Positions 44,421 through 56,586 are shown, numbered from the stretch's first letter. The stretch is DNA of 64,000 nucleotides from Hymenopellis radicata (GCA_015501595.1 JADNRX010000156.1:1-64000), one strand, 5' to 3'. Translations and numbers: made by a program. Notes: generated by a model not told the origin, from the sequence alone.

Positions 44421-47094
44421 GCAGTAGTCATGGATGGTCGGCGGCTCCTCATTGGGTCATTATGGTCGATTCACGCAGTGTCGAGAGTAATCTCCCGGGC
44501 GCGGTCTGATGCTGGGGTTAAGTCGCCATAATGAGAGAGTGGTTGAGAAACAAACTTGGAACAGGAAACTCACACTTTTACAACGCGACGACATGAGTCT
44601 TTGTTCATGTCTTAATGCAAGTTCAGATGATCAACAGCGAAAACGTGAGTGAAGACGGCAGCGAGTATCTAAAGGAACCACATCAAGGAGAAATTTGAGG
44701 CAGATAGGACGGCATGAACGCGGCGTTTAGGCACTAATGGTGTAGTCAGCTCAAATAGCTTTCATCAACGAATACCACTCACCGCTCTCGCCTTTTCCTC
44801 ATGTTCAAATCGCACGCATCGTAACGAGGAATGGTAGAAACCGCCCCGGCGACGGTGCTCTCGTTGGTTATATCGCACTGGTTCTGAGCGAGGACGATTA
44901 ATTCCGATTAGCGATACACCCACCAACACAAATGAGGACTGACTGAATGTTATTGTTCTATGAGGTGTACGCTGGACCTGCAATTGAACAAGGGTGCAGC
45001 GGTGTCAGTGACCACGCTGGCTCGCGCTGCTTGTGCCACCCTTGTTTGAAGGAATCCTTCAATCATGTGGTGCAGGCACATGACGCACAAAGGTGCGGCA
45101 CGCATACCATACACCAAAACTTCAGGTACAACAAAGAGACAGCGATGATGGAGAAGATTACGAGGATGAGGATGAGACAAGGAGTAGATGATGATGCAAC
45201 AGGACAACAAGGTAAAGAAGGCAAGAACAACAATCAGAGGATGACAGAGGATGAGATTCTTCTCGTGTCATCATCGTCTCCCCGCCATTGTCTCCCATCG
45301 ACTCCTCTGTGTCGTCTCCCACCCATCGTCTTCCATTTGTCACTGTCTAGCAATTTGCCGCCGTCCTACCAAGTCATCTTCTTGGACACGTTGTTGTGCA
45401 CATTCGTTGTTGGTGTCAGGCAAGGTGTCAGGCATAGTATGGGAATGAAACAAGGATCTGCTCGAGTACATTCTGTCGCAGACGTCGCGCTACGCTTCCT
45501 CATCCGACTCATCGTATTTGTTGTAATTTGGTGCACGGTGGCATTGGCGAGGGTCGTGTTGCACGTCGAGAGAGCAGAGCACGGGAAAGTTGTGCTCGCG
45601 GCTGTCGTAAGCCGGCGTCGTGAATCCGGCACAGCAGAAGAAAGAGAAGAGGAAGGGCTATAGAAGGTCCACACAAAGTAGATTACAGCACCTCGGCGCA
45701 GTGCTGTGTGCTGTAGCGGGACGAGAGAATGACTGGACACCATCATTCGCTATTCCGCAATTTTTGGACAGCGTTCAGCGTGTCTTGTCGTGCGGCGTCG
45801 TCTTCGTCAGGTCCGTCATCTCATCCGCGTCCATCCTCGTCCATGTCCGTCGTGCGTGGCCGACCGTCCTACGTCGTGGAGGTGGTGGCATTGTCGAACA
45901 AAGGTTCTCCAAGCGAGTAGTGGCAACACGGACCATCTCATAGAGTGCAGCTATCTCCAGCTGGCACGTCAAACGTGTGTTCACCGACGCATAGCCAAGC
46001 TATCGTCGGAAATGTCCTCAAAGAGTCGGACGGCGTCGTCGCCGGAAGTCATGGTTAAGGGCAGGAAAAATCTGGCCAGTCGTTTGCTCTTGCCAGGTAT
46101 CGGTGCGCTTAGCCTTGAGACGAAGGTAGCGGGCGGAAGCTGTGCTGGGCATCCGCGATATGGTGGCAGGAGATGGCAGAACGGCGCCGGGAGCAGGTGA
46201 AGAAATCACGCCGCGTCTGATTCACGCGTCAAGTAGTAGTGCACTGTACATATTGTCAGTGTCAGGAAGGAGACTTTTGAGAATGAGAACATACCTTGGC
46301 AAAGACAAAGTCTTCGGGTGCCTACAGGACGGAAGCCAGCCTCTTCAAGCCGTCGCCGTCGTCCCATAGATGTTGCTGCTCCGACCTGGAGGCTTACCGG
46401 CGAGTAGTGGTCGTTGTGGGGAAGGGATCGTTCTCGGAACATTATCCTCGGCTGTTGGAAGCCTTTAAAAACGATTTGGGGTCCAAAAATTCAGAGCTGG
46501 ATGACACCTCGTCGTTGACGTTGAGGTGCCATCGTGGTAGGAAGTAGAGTGTCACCAATCGCAATCGGTATCCGGCAAACGCCGAACAACGATGAACGTG
46601 CTCCGGTTGTCGTTCAAACATTGAAACAACGGTCACGAATGTTGGAACGTGGCCGCGGGTCGTGAAGGAGGTGCTATCGTGGTTGTTCCTTTCGGGCTTA
46701 GCAGAAATACATAGAAAAGTGAAAAAAAACAGCATACCTTCTGTTGTGAGCCTGCGACGTCGGCGAGTTGCTGGGCCCCAAGTCCAACCACAGCTCAAAT
46801 GCCCTGAGGCAGGAAGGGAAGAAGAATTGTAGAATAGAGAGGTTTACACAATAAACATGCCACCAAGAGTGTACCGGAGGAGTGGAGATGAACTCCACCA
46901 CGAGTCTCTTTGGCGAGGTCCCCGCACTCTGGTGGAATGCCCGCAGAATTGGCCAACACCAAGAGGTGTCATGGTGGTCAAGCGGTAAGAAGGAATAAGG
47001 TCGCGTCAGTCACATGAGAGATTCGATCACATCTGACTCATTATTTAATTGATTTGCCATAAAAACAAAAATAACCACTTAATACATATATATA
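44421..47094. other. No supported gene
   Basis: A long frame at 44947-45663 and its antisense are low-complexity (Ser/Arg/Met-rich) without splice context or motifs. Around 46960-47045 a tRNA-Leu-like A box (ggtggtcaagcgg) and B box (gagattcgatc) occur in the right order, possibly a tRNA-derived SINE. Confidence 0.4.
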
Positions 47095-47174
47095 GCAACT
47101 GGTTTTCGAGGTCCTGACCTGCCGGGTGATGGGCCATCAGCGGCCATCAGCGTGATACTCCCGTCAACCATACA
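47095..47174 (-). repeat. 80-bp dispersed repeat, copy 2 (inverted)
   Basis: The reverse complement of 40501-40580 with about five differences. An A/T-rich stretch (atacatatatatag) lies on its outer-left side. Confidence 0.9.
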
Positions 47175-48909
47175 TTTGGCCACTATTCTTTTCAATTTAT
47201 GAGCTCTACGCGGTAGAAAGCGTCCCCCTTCGCGTTAGAAATCTGCGCCAACGTCAGTCCCTTCTTTTTTTAATAACTGTCGCATTGTTCTCATCTTGTT
47301 ATTCATCATTCTGAACTTGACAAACAGTTGTGGAACGGACAAAATGGTACCTCTCCGCGATTCCGTATGTCTTTCCATGACATCCTTGGAACATCACTGC
47401 CGACATGATTCATCAACGAGATGGCTTTCGGCATGGTGATTCGAGCTCCCCGTTTTGACTGATGCTGGAGTTTGCCGACTGACCGGATCGGCTTTTCTCT
47501 CCAGAGTTACCGCTTTGACCGAACATACTCATTTCCACCTTCACCTTTCTTCCTTGGAACTGTGAACATGTCTCAAATCCGCCTCTCCCGTCATCTCCAT
47601 CAAGTCTTGCGCCGTCAGCGCTCCATACTTCACCGCTCCATGCTTCACGTTTCATACGGAAGTACCGAGTCGTCGACACATTAGTTTTGCGAGCAGCAAG
47701 TCTGGCTTTGCGTTTGACCGTTATCATAATGATTGACCTACTACCCTTAGATCCGTTTCCCTCAAGGCGTCCCGATTCCGCTATTCCATTTGCATGTTGA
47801 CGACTGTTTCAACGCGAAGAATACAGTATCATTCCATCCTCAAGCCAGGGCGACCAATGCATTAAGCCGTGATCGACATGATGGTTTGATCACTTAGTCC
47901 AATCATGTATTGGGTTGCCCTTGGACGTCATTGAAGGCACAGTCGCAGGTTCGCGCTCAGCATATCCTGTAGTTCGTTAATTCATGTCGCGTTTCCGGTC
48001 ATTTTAACACCATTTAGAAATGACACACTTCAACTTGAATCTACATTTCACCCGGCTCCATGTGTTGACCCTACCAGCGTGGTTAGTGCATTTTACCGCC
48101 AATGTCAAGTCTATGATACTTATTTCTGTGTCAACGTCAGACTCCAGTTAGCCTACGGAGAGCTCTCGCAAGATACCGAGCACGAACACGCTGGGTAATA
48201 TCCGCAGGACATCTGAATGATACGATTGCATCGGGCGGGCAACTGAGGCCAAACCACACGGGATTGCTTATGAGCCTTCAGATTCTGTCCATCGGATTTT
48301 CACCTTACTGGAACGCCTTCGGTGATGACAGTGCCACGAGGTTATATATTACCCGCGAATGGAGAAAGGGAGCTGAACCGATATCACACCCTTATTCACG
48401 CCACAGGAATGCCGGCGGTGTAACATGTCACAACGCCGTTGGTCACGTCCTCGGGCCGGAAGCTTTCTTACCTCCGACCACGACCACGACAACGACCATC
48501 AACAATCTACTCAGTGATGCTGTTTCGCTGTCTAACTGGTGATTTGTTACGCGTGTGAATGAATACGCGGACACGTCTTGTCGCGAAGTGCTGTGCTGGC
48601 AGGCATTTGGAGCGGGAACTGAGGACTGGGCGGATCAGGTTCCTTACAGTTGACGGTGCCGAAGGTGCTCAAGGAGAAACGGATGCTATGTTTCGTACAG
48701 ATTCGCTGGATCTGGAAGCGTATCGAATCAGCGCGCGAGCTAAAGCTAGTCACCTAATAGCTAATAGCAGCCACACGCGACGTTATTTTCGGATCCATGC
48801 CAGTATGATATGCTGTGCCTTGCACTCCCATAGCAGTCGTTCAGAAGAGACGAATCTCCGAAACTGGCCAAATGTGCCGGATTTGCATCTGGCCGATCAC
48901 CCTCCTGCA
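47175..48909. other. No supported gene
   Basis: No motif-bearing frame on either strand. The last few hundred bases are the upstream region of the sesquiterpene synthase gene. Confidence 0.45.
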
Positions 48910-49061
48910 TATAAATTCGCTGTGCAAACATCTCTCCTTTACACCTCGTCCTCCCTCCCGCCTTTCCTCGACTCGGCCCTTCTTTTTGTACTCGCCTTTT
49001 CTATCCCGCCTTTTTTGTTTTCTTGCTTTTTTCTATCTGTATCCATATTCGCATCCCCACC
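48910..49061 (+). promoter_or_regulatory. Core promoter and CT-rich leader of the sesquiterpene synthase gene
   Basis: TATAAA at 48910-48915 lies ~147 bp before the ATG. It is followed by a strongly pyrimidine-rich leader (runs such as ttttttgttttcttgctttt), a common feature around fungal transcription starts. The start codon context is caccatgg. Confidence 0.5.
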
Positions 49062-50293
49062 ATGGCCTCTACCTCCACCTCGTGCTTATCGTCACTACAA
49101 CCACCACCACAGAAATTTATCCTTCCCGACCTCGTCTCCCACTGCACTTTCGACATCCGCATTAGTCGCCACCGCAAACAGATCACCTCTGAAACCAAAC
49201 GTTGGTTGTTCCAAGGCAACAACCTCATGGGCCAGAAGCGCGAGTCCTACCACGGATTAAAGGCGGGACTCCTCACGGCCATGTGTTACCCGAACGCCGG
49301 CTGCCCTCAGCTGCGCGTCTGCAACGACTTCCTCAGCTACCTCTTCCATCTCGACAACCTCTCCGACGACATGGATAAACGTGGCACCACGACCACCGCA
49401 GACATCGTGCTCAACACCCTCTACCATCCGCATTCCTACACATCTCCCGCGCGCGTTTCCAAGATGACCAAGGAGTGAGTCACCCATGCTTTATCCGCCG
49501 CCACCGCTAAGCCCTTCATAGTTATTGGCGTCGTATCATCCAGACCGCGTCTCCGGGCACCCAACAACGCTTCATCGAGACATTCGATTTCTTCTTCCAG
49601 AGTATAACGGAGCAAGCCAGAGATCGTCAAGCGGGAATGATTCCCGATCTTGAATCATATATTGCTCTTCGCCGGGACACCTCAGGTAGGTCGCGTTGTC
49701 TACATGTCACTCGCCTGTCCTCTTACCAAACATCCGCGCGCAGGATGCAAGACGTCGTTCGTACTGATAGAATATGCCTACAATCTCGATATCCCGGACG
49801 AGGTCATGGACCATCCGCTCATCCGCAGCTTGGGCGAGGCTACCAACGACCTGGTAACATGGTCAAACGTATGTGTTCACTTTACGCTCGAAAGAAGATT
49901 AATTAATTTTTCCGCTTCTAGGATATCTTCTCGTACAACGTTGAGCAGTCCAAGGGCGACACGCACAACATGATCCCGGTTGTGATGAAACAACAGGGTC
50001 TAGATCTTCAAGCAGCTGTCGACTTTGTTGGCGAATTGTGCGCACAGTCGATAGACCGGTTTCATGACGACCGGGCGCAATTGCCGTCGTGGGGGCCGGA
50101 GATCGACCGCGACGTTGCGATATATGTGCAGGGCTTGGCCGATTGGATAGTGGGATCGTTGCACTGGTCATTCGAATCGGAGAGATACTTTGGCAAGACA
50201 GGCCGAGAGGTGAAGAAGTCAAGAGTAGTTAACCTACTTCCTCGGCGAAGATGGTACGTTATTCTCTCACCTTCTTCGTTTGCCGCTCATTGA
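49062..50293 (+). CDS. Sesquiterpene synthase (class I terpene cyclase)
   Basis: Four exons (49062-49474, 49522-49685, 49744-49868, 49922-50293) sum to 1074 nt, 357 aa, the usual size of basidiomycete sesquiterpene synthases. It cyclises farnesyl diphosphate in the cytosol. Motifs are: start region FILPDLVSHCTFDIRISRH; Asp-rich Mg-binding motif HLDNLSDDMD (residues 98-105, D-N rather than D-D/E at the second position); NSE triad NDIFSYNVE (N234, S238, E242) followed by QSKGDTHNM; and the C-terminal RY pair in ESERYFG (R322-Y323). The end is uncertain: reading through stops at 50293, while splicing a gtacg...tag intron would stop right after LLPRR. It is convergent with an acyltransferase gene 0.9 kb downstream. 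The product cannot be predicted. Confidence 0.93.
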
Positions 50294-51224
50294 TGATGAT
50301 TCATAGATGACGATCTTTATCGGACATCCAACAATAACAACATCAACAACACGCTTTGGATCGTGGTATTCGATATACAGTCTATCTACTATCGTTGACG
50401 TGGACATTTTGCATCCAACTTGTCCGCTTGCTAGTTCGGCGGACAGCACACTTTCGTTTATGCCTTCATTTTCTCCGTCTTCGCTACCTTATTGCTATTT
50501 TTGCTGTGTATGAATAGTCTCTTCTCCGGACATCGGTACTCTACCTAGACGTGTTATTTATCATTTACATATTTTTTCTTGAATATAATGCTCTCAGTCT
50601 GTCATCTACATCAGTGGCCGGAGATTGTTAGCGCGTGCTCCGTTCCGTCAGTCGAGATGTCCGAGCGTATGAACGCTTAATTGTGTACCGGGAGCCGTTA
50701 ATGAAGAATGAAGGGAAGCACGGTTTCGTGACGATAGCGTACTGACAGTTATTGTTTGCACAAGGCCAAAGAGAGTATGACACTCGTAATGTTCTCCTGA
50801 CAGATACTATATTTGAATGAGAAACAGGTGTTACTACTTACATGCGCTGTTGAGGAGAATGCAGGTACAGAATATCTTTAACAACTGCCAGTGGCGAGGT
50901 AGGTGTGTAGGTAGAAGCGGCACCAGGTCCCCTGTGTGTGGAAATGTTATGGCGGTGATTTCTACCTAGCGACTGAGCTGCCGCGGGGATATCTCCGCAT
51001 TTAAGAAGGTCCCAACGGCCCCCTGGCCACCAGCTCAGATAACATACATCTCGAATACCGTCCTATAGTCGGTCGCCCTCGCTACTACGAGGAGAGAAGA
51101 AACAAAAACAAAAAAGGGGGGTGATCCAGGCAAATAGATTCAATATAGTCGGCAGAGGTAGAGGAAGAAGAAGAGTCGATGTCCAAGTACTAGGAGACAT
51201 CTTCTATGTTGTACCAAATAAGAC
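50294..51224. other. Intergenic between two convergent genes
   Basis: Shared 3' flanks, A/T-rich around 50560-50600. No gene seen. Confidence 0.5.
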
Positions 51225-52521
51225 TTAAATGGAGGCGAATTCCGGCAGACTTTCAGCCAGCGCTTTCAGCGTCCTTGACACGATGTAAGTCGGTCTCATC
51301 AACATATTCTCACTGAACGGGCGATACCATTCGTCCATGCACGCTCCGGAGAAGGTCGCCGCCATCCAGGTCACCAACCAGCCCATCATCCATATCCAGC
51401 CCAACACCCCTCCGATCCTGTTGCCGGTGGTGTTTCTCCACACAGCCTCTAGTAAGACGCCCACGCCGTTGATGAGGAAGTATGGTGTCAAGCTGCAACA
51501 CACTCTTGTTCTTCCCATGAGACCCCAGATTACGCCGTCATGGAATATGCCTGACAGCAAGAAACACGCCAAGACGCTACCCACGCGCCCAAACAGGCCG
51601 GATGCAGGGCGGCCCCCAGCGCGCGCGAACATGTCACGGAATGCCTGATGCCAGCGCTTGCCCCAGAACTCTGTCAAAGACGTCGCACGCCATGGAGCGT
51701 CAAAGAGCTGGGGCCATAAAGCGGGATCCTGGCCACAGGCGAAGACGCCGATGAGTCCGTAGAAGACATAGAACCCCTCTATATGCGACCAGGTCGAGAT
51801 CGGGAATATGAGCGTTTCAGCGACTCGTTGGAGGTATGGGTATTCGCGTAGCGGGGACGAGGATGAGAAGCAGACGTCATATGCGAGTATGCATGCTTCG
51901 AACCAGAGGGAATAGAACAACCATGATTTCGCGCACGACCAGAGGAATGCGGGGCGAGATTGTGGCGTAAGTGGACGTGGGTATACCGAAAAGTTCCATC
52001 CGATACCACGGAAGTTGCAGCATAGCTCGGCTCCGTCGTATAAAGCGTCTGATATAGAGCGCGATTTCATGGGCCCAGATGCTCCATATTTCTTAACGCG
52101 CACGAAATGGTGCCGCTCGAGGGCCCAGCCTATCATGCGCATCGAAGTCCATCCCACCATCGACTATAAAGGTAAGTGATTAGCGGACCCGCAGTTTCTT
52201 CAGTTAGTAAGGGAACAACGCGCCATCAATCCCTCTCCGGCCGGATATGGCAGACCTAAACGCGTGGCGGCGCGATAACTGCATAAGAGGCAGAATGGTA
52301 GAAGTGTCAGACGAAGGAAGTATGTCCCTGGGATCGTGACAAGAATGGCGCAGAGTAGATAGACTAATTGCGCGGGCAAAAGCAAAGTCAAGTATGTTTT
52401 CGCGTCGAATGGCTCCAGCTGCACTGGCGTGGCAAACCAACCGCCGGATTCTTCGCTAGGGGCGTGATCTGTTAGACAGGCTGGAGTAATGAGATCGACA
52501 AGAAACTAACCAGAGAGACAT
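51225..52521 (-). CDS. Wax synthase/MBOAT-like O-acyltransferase (TRI7-like)
   Basis: The reading starts near ATG 52521 (short first exon) and continues SEESGGWFATPVQLEPFDAK, a multi-helix N-terminal part (QLVYLLCAILVTIPGTYFL), an intron around 52160-52210, then a 311-codon exon. The latter has SMRMIGWALERHHFVR, FRGIGWNFSVYPRP, the MBOAT-type core SLTEFWGKRWHQAFRDMF, and the catalytic-histidine segment LLSGIFHDGVIWG, between eight or more hydrophobic segments. This fits the membrane-bound O-acyltransferase wax-synthase-like family (PF13813). Its fungal members include acetyltransferases of sesquiterpenoid pathways such as TRI7. Next to the terpene cyclase it may acetylate the terpenoid product; that is inference. 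Boundaries of the two 5' introns are not exact. Confidence 0.82.
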
Positions 52522-53096
52522 GACAAGGTGAAACCAGACTCCAGAGCGCTCCAAGTGTTACCTCGTACGATGGCGCGCGATTGAAAACTTCCTGCATTAT
52601 ATAAGGCCCCGATAAACTCCACTAGGACGCCGCGACCTTCGAATATCGCCCTCAGATCCGCGCACTTTTGGACGATTTGGGCCTCAAATCGAGGAAGTCA
52701 CGCCACGTGCCCGTTTGTCACGCTTAAATCACGTTTCGTGGCTTCTTGAGTTCTTCGGGTGAATGTATGCAAAAAATTCTTCGACTGGTTTCAAAGCCGT
52801 CCCACCGTTTTTCCGCGGAGGCAAAGCTCATTCGGGTACTGTACTGGATGTCTATTCGACACACGCGTCCACGACGCGACAGTGAGAAGCCGGAGACTCC
52901 TGGTAACCGGTAGCTTGTGATGGCAGGTTTTGAATGGGGACGTGCGAAATTTTACCGGGAGGAGGTGATTCCAGTCAGCCCCAGTCAAGGGCCCCAGTCC
53001 TCATAAAACCTCAGCACACCCATGGCCAAATGTCATTTCATTGAGGATTGCATTCTTCGTCCACATGTCAAATATAGTCGGAGTCCTCCATATTCC
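52522..53096. other. Intergenic, no gene seen
   Basis: Promoter side of the acyltransferase gene. No repeats or motif-bearing frames until the MITE-like copy. Confidence 0.5.
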
Positions 53097-53346
53097 CATG
53101 TTTGCTATCAGTGATTCTTCTTGGAGACTAGCGGGTAGTGAATCACCGGCACCTGTTGTGATTCATTCCTTTACGCACTGTGTCCTCCGCCGTTTTTTCG
53201 AAACCTGATGCCCTTGTGGAGAACAGGTCTTCTGTGAGGTTGAGCTGACTTCTCTTTTGAGGAGAGCGTGCTCGGTGAGTTAACTAGATCCGAAGCGTTT
53301 GGTGACTTCCGACTCCCTCGCCTGAATGTTGACTCTTCCGTCAGAT
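53097..53346 (+). mobile_element. MITE-like repeat, copy 2 (right terminal repeat present)
   Basis: Counterpart of 28420-28702. It shares tatcagtgatt, cacctgttgtgattcattcc, tttttcgaaacctgatgccc and ggagcgtgct. It ends in the right terminal repeat (53304-53346), whose reverse complement is the left end of copy 1. Its own left terminal repeat is absent. Confidence 0.7.
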
Positions 53347-53843
53347 GTTATTCGCCTGGGCCCACAATAGACCATGTGTCTGGCAATGAACCTGCATCTA
53401 CATACCAAACAGCTCCGTGACGCTGATGAGATGAGTGAGGACAATATCCACGTCTGATCGCATTACGAAGTTTACCAAGCTCATGGTCGATTGGGTTCTG
53501 CTCACCAAGCTCTCTCAGTCTGTACAGACATGGTCGTTTTCTGAAATCTTCGATATCTACTAAACAGACATCCGGTTTAGAGCCACTGCCGTCAATGAAG
53601 TATCACCAAGACGTTCCCGGAGCTGATCATGCCCCGCCCCACATTTAGAGTTTACCGCCAGCTCCTCTTCTCGGTTGAGGGAACAAGACAAAAGCAAGGG
53701 TCTCGTCCCAGAAGATCTCGGGGCTGGTAGCGCTGTACTCGACCCGTTAAGTTAAGTTAAGTGATAAAAAAACATGACATTGATTTCGTCTCCTTCATAA
53801 GTAGCAACATACGTGGACGTACAGTCCGGTGCATAACTTGTAA
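53347..53843. other. Intergenic, no gene seen
   Basis: Lies between the MITE-like copy and the 77-bp tandem repeat. No coding evidence. Confidence 0.5.
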
Positions 53844-53997
53844 GATAATGAGAAAGGATAGGTAACAGGTGCTAAAATTTAAATAGGAGAAGGGGCGATA
53901 TCAGGAAGCGGAACAGGATAGATAATGAGAAAGGATAGGTAACAGGTGTTAAAATTTAAATAGGAGAAGGGGCGATATCAGGACGCGGAACGGGATA
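53844..53997 (+). repeat. 77-bp tandem duplication at the 3' end of the FunK1 gene
   Basis: Units 53844-53920 and 53921-53997 differ at four or five positions. The inner unit contains the kinase stop codon and its last ~13 codons. The outer unit repeats them as non-coding sequence downstream of the stop. Confidence 0.95.
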
Positions 53998-56586
53998 CAT
54001 AACTTCAAAAGGCATGTCAAGAACCTCAAGAAACCTCGTATATGACCAATGTCCTCCCAACGTTTCGTCATCAAACGTTGGTATCCGAGGACGAGAGTTT
54101 GGGTTTTGGGATAAACCGGACCTCGCTGCCTTGAAGATGTCCCGAACGACTGGTCGTGAAGGCTGAGCTAGCGAAAGTTGCGCATCGTGTGCGGTTTGCG
54201 CCGAAACGCCGAGAGCCAGGTAATTTCTAAGGTCTTGAAGTCGAGACTGCAGAGCCACGAACGATTCATGGGTGTACATCGTCACTCCCCTACCCATCAG
54301 TTTGGATTTCTCTGAGTACAAGAGTACTTCATCCGCGTGCATCCAGGTACGATACTGGGAGCGCAGATCGACTTGTAGGAACTGCCGCTCCTGCGTAATG
54401 CTGGCGGTCGTGGGGTTTTCCAAAAGGACATGGGCGCCGGCAAGGAGAAGGAGCGCGTAGAATAGAGATTCGAGATCATGGCGATAGAGGTGTTTGGGCG
54501 GAATATCATCTGGGTTCTGAAGCTCTCGAGCCATGTAGGGACGCGTACCGGTGCGTTGCTTTGACGAAGGCTTCGTTGAGTCGCGGAATGACGACAAATC
54601 GAAGTCGTTCAGCACCCCACAAACTCTATTTCGCCGTACGCGCCACATGATATTTCCGAGACTGATGTCGCGATGGAGAATGCGAGGATAATCGTAGAGC
54701 CAGCGATGCACTATAGAAATATTTAGCGCATGTGACAATAAAAGAAAGTGTCACGAACCTTGCACGACGTCGTGAAATACTTGTGAATGACTGAGAACCG
54801 TATCCAACTCGCTCAGTTTGAAGAGCTTCTCGTGTACGCTGACACGCATAACACGTTCTTCGTAATCGAAGTCACCTGGATCGGATGCCCAGTGGTCCTC
54901 GTCGAGGTTGTTAAGAAACGCCGAGAGGCGTCCTCCGACTTCATCAGGGAGATGAGGGAAGTCTTGGGAATGAAGAATGTTCGGAACGTGGTCCAGAACC
55001 CAGTCTGCACCAGTCTTGGATACCGCCTCCTGAACGCTCTGCATGAACTCCGCCTCCGAACTACGGCTAGTCGGAGACCAAGTGATCTTGACGATCAGTT
55101 CCATGCCGGGCCATTTGGCACACGTCGCATTGACGATATAGGTGCAGCGCCCAATGATTCCTGTCTGTCGGTCAATGATGCGTCCCAGCGTCACCTCGAA
55201 TGAACCAGTCTGATCCTCGAGCAGGAGGACCTGACCAAGCAAGATGTTGTACCAATCCTCGTCAACTTTCGCATAGTCGCTGTATTCCGTCAAGTACGGC
55301 TTCGGGTTCTGGAGGATACTAGCGTTGGGGATGCCACTACGGTCGCTGAAGGATAGCTTGTGTAGGCAAACCAGATAAAGCATGAGCATGCGCCGATGAA
55401 GCCTCATGTCGAGAGGCTTGGCGACGGCGATACAAGAATGGTCGTAATACAGGAGCTGCAGGCGGTCATCGCAGATCAGGTTTCCGAAACTATGATTTCT
55501 GAGACCGCCGTCGCTCATGAACTGGAGTGCGTAGTCAGCGCACTGATAAGACGTTTTCAGTCGGTCGGCGGAATCATCGGCATAGGTGATTTGTTGAGAA
55601 TGGGGTTGAGAGTACTGATGAGCAGACTTCGCAGCATTCGACGGTGGCTGCGATTTCAGTTTCTTGGACGTCGACGACTCAGCGTGAGAGGTGGAGGTCT
55701 TTTCTTCCCTGTGGCATTAGAGAACCGGGACGTCAGAGAGCGCCCGTCGCTTTTGACAGCCTCTCTGCGGGCTTGATTCATGTTCTTTTCATCGCGCGGG
55801 TCCTTGCCATCTAGAAAAAGTGTTAGCATACTGTCAATATCATGCAGGGGGGTTCGCACCTTTGTCTAGCACAGCATGAGCGCCCACCCCACCGTCAAGA
55901 AGCGCTGGTACCGCCTTCAAATCCATCCATTCGATCAGCTGGCCGTATCCAACAGGATTGGGGGGACCCCGTTCCGCCACCTCGGCAAGATGATCGTTGT
56001 TCTTGGACGTTCGCCAAAGTTGGTAAAGGGTGGTGCAGAGATCTGGAGAATATTTAGCTCTGCCCCGCGAGCCGTTGATACGCTTGTTGTCCTGTCGATA
56101 GACGTAGACAGTGTCATCCTGTGCGATACCGTCAAGCGCCGCAAGTACATCGGTCGCCCGATTGAACACGGATGCAGCGGGAACGTAGAGCGCGTCCTCT
56201 GCGTGCTTCTTGACATCGCATTCAACGAAGTAGGCATCCAGCTTCTCTCGAAGCTCAACGTCCGTTTCCAATTTGTCTACGCAAGCCTTGAAGTTGGCGT
56301 CGGATTCCCAGTCATCGGGAAGATTCATGACCTTTCGCAGGAACATCTCAAAGGAGAGATATATCCTGGAGGTCTTGAAATCTTCCAGGATGTAGGGGGA
56401 TATGTCTTCGCGTGTATACGCGTTCTGTTGGCTGGCGGTGCCTCTGGCGGCGGGCGTGCTCAGCACCTCGGCGAGGCTGGGGGCATTGCGACGAGTCGTG
56501 GGGGTTTTAGGGAAGTCGGGAGGTGGCTGCGGCCCAATAGGATTGGAGACATCGGCGGCGGGAGTAGTCAACGCGTCGGAAGGCAT
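53956..56586 (-). CDS. FunK1-type protein kinase, complete (824 aa)
   Basis: Four exons: 56586-55860, 55810-55758, 55698-54759 and 54710-53956. They sum to 2475 nt with every phase consistent. The N-terminal ~240 residues include IYLSFEMFLRKVMNLPDDW, VFNRATDVLAALDGI and RGRAKYSPDLCTTLYQLW. A Ser/Lys-rich linker follows. The kinase part has LQLLYYDHSCIAVAKPLDM, GRCTYIVNATCAKWPG, ELIVKITWSP, the catalytic loop ILHRDISLGNIMW (HRD at 586-588, N593) and the metal site LNDFDLSSF (D609). The C-lobe ends LGGHWSYTRFLEVLDMPFEV. The start at MPSDALTTPAADVS is chosen because it matches typical FunK1 beginnings; an upstream in-frame ATG at 56637 is possible. FunK1 kinases are expanded in multicellular mushrooms; substrates are unknown. 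Confidence 0.9.

Noticed and set aside
44947..45663. A 238-codon forward frame
   Set aside because: Low-complexity composition, an equally open antisense frame (45366-45746), and no motifs or intron structure in a genome where most genes are spliced.
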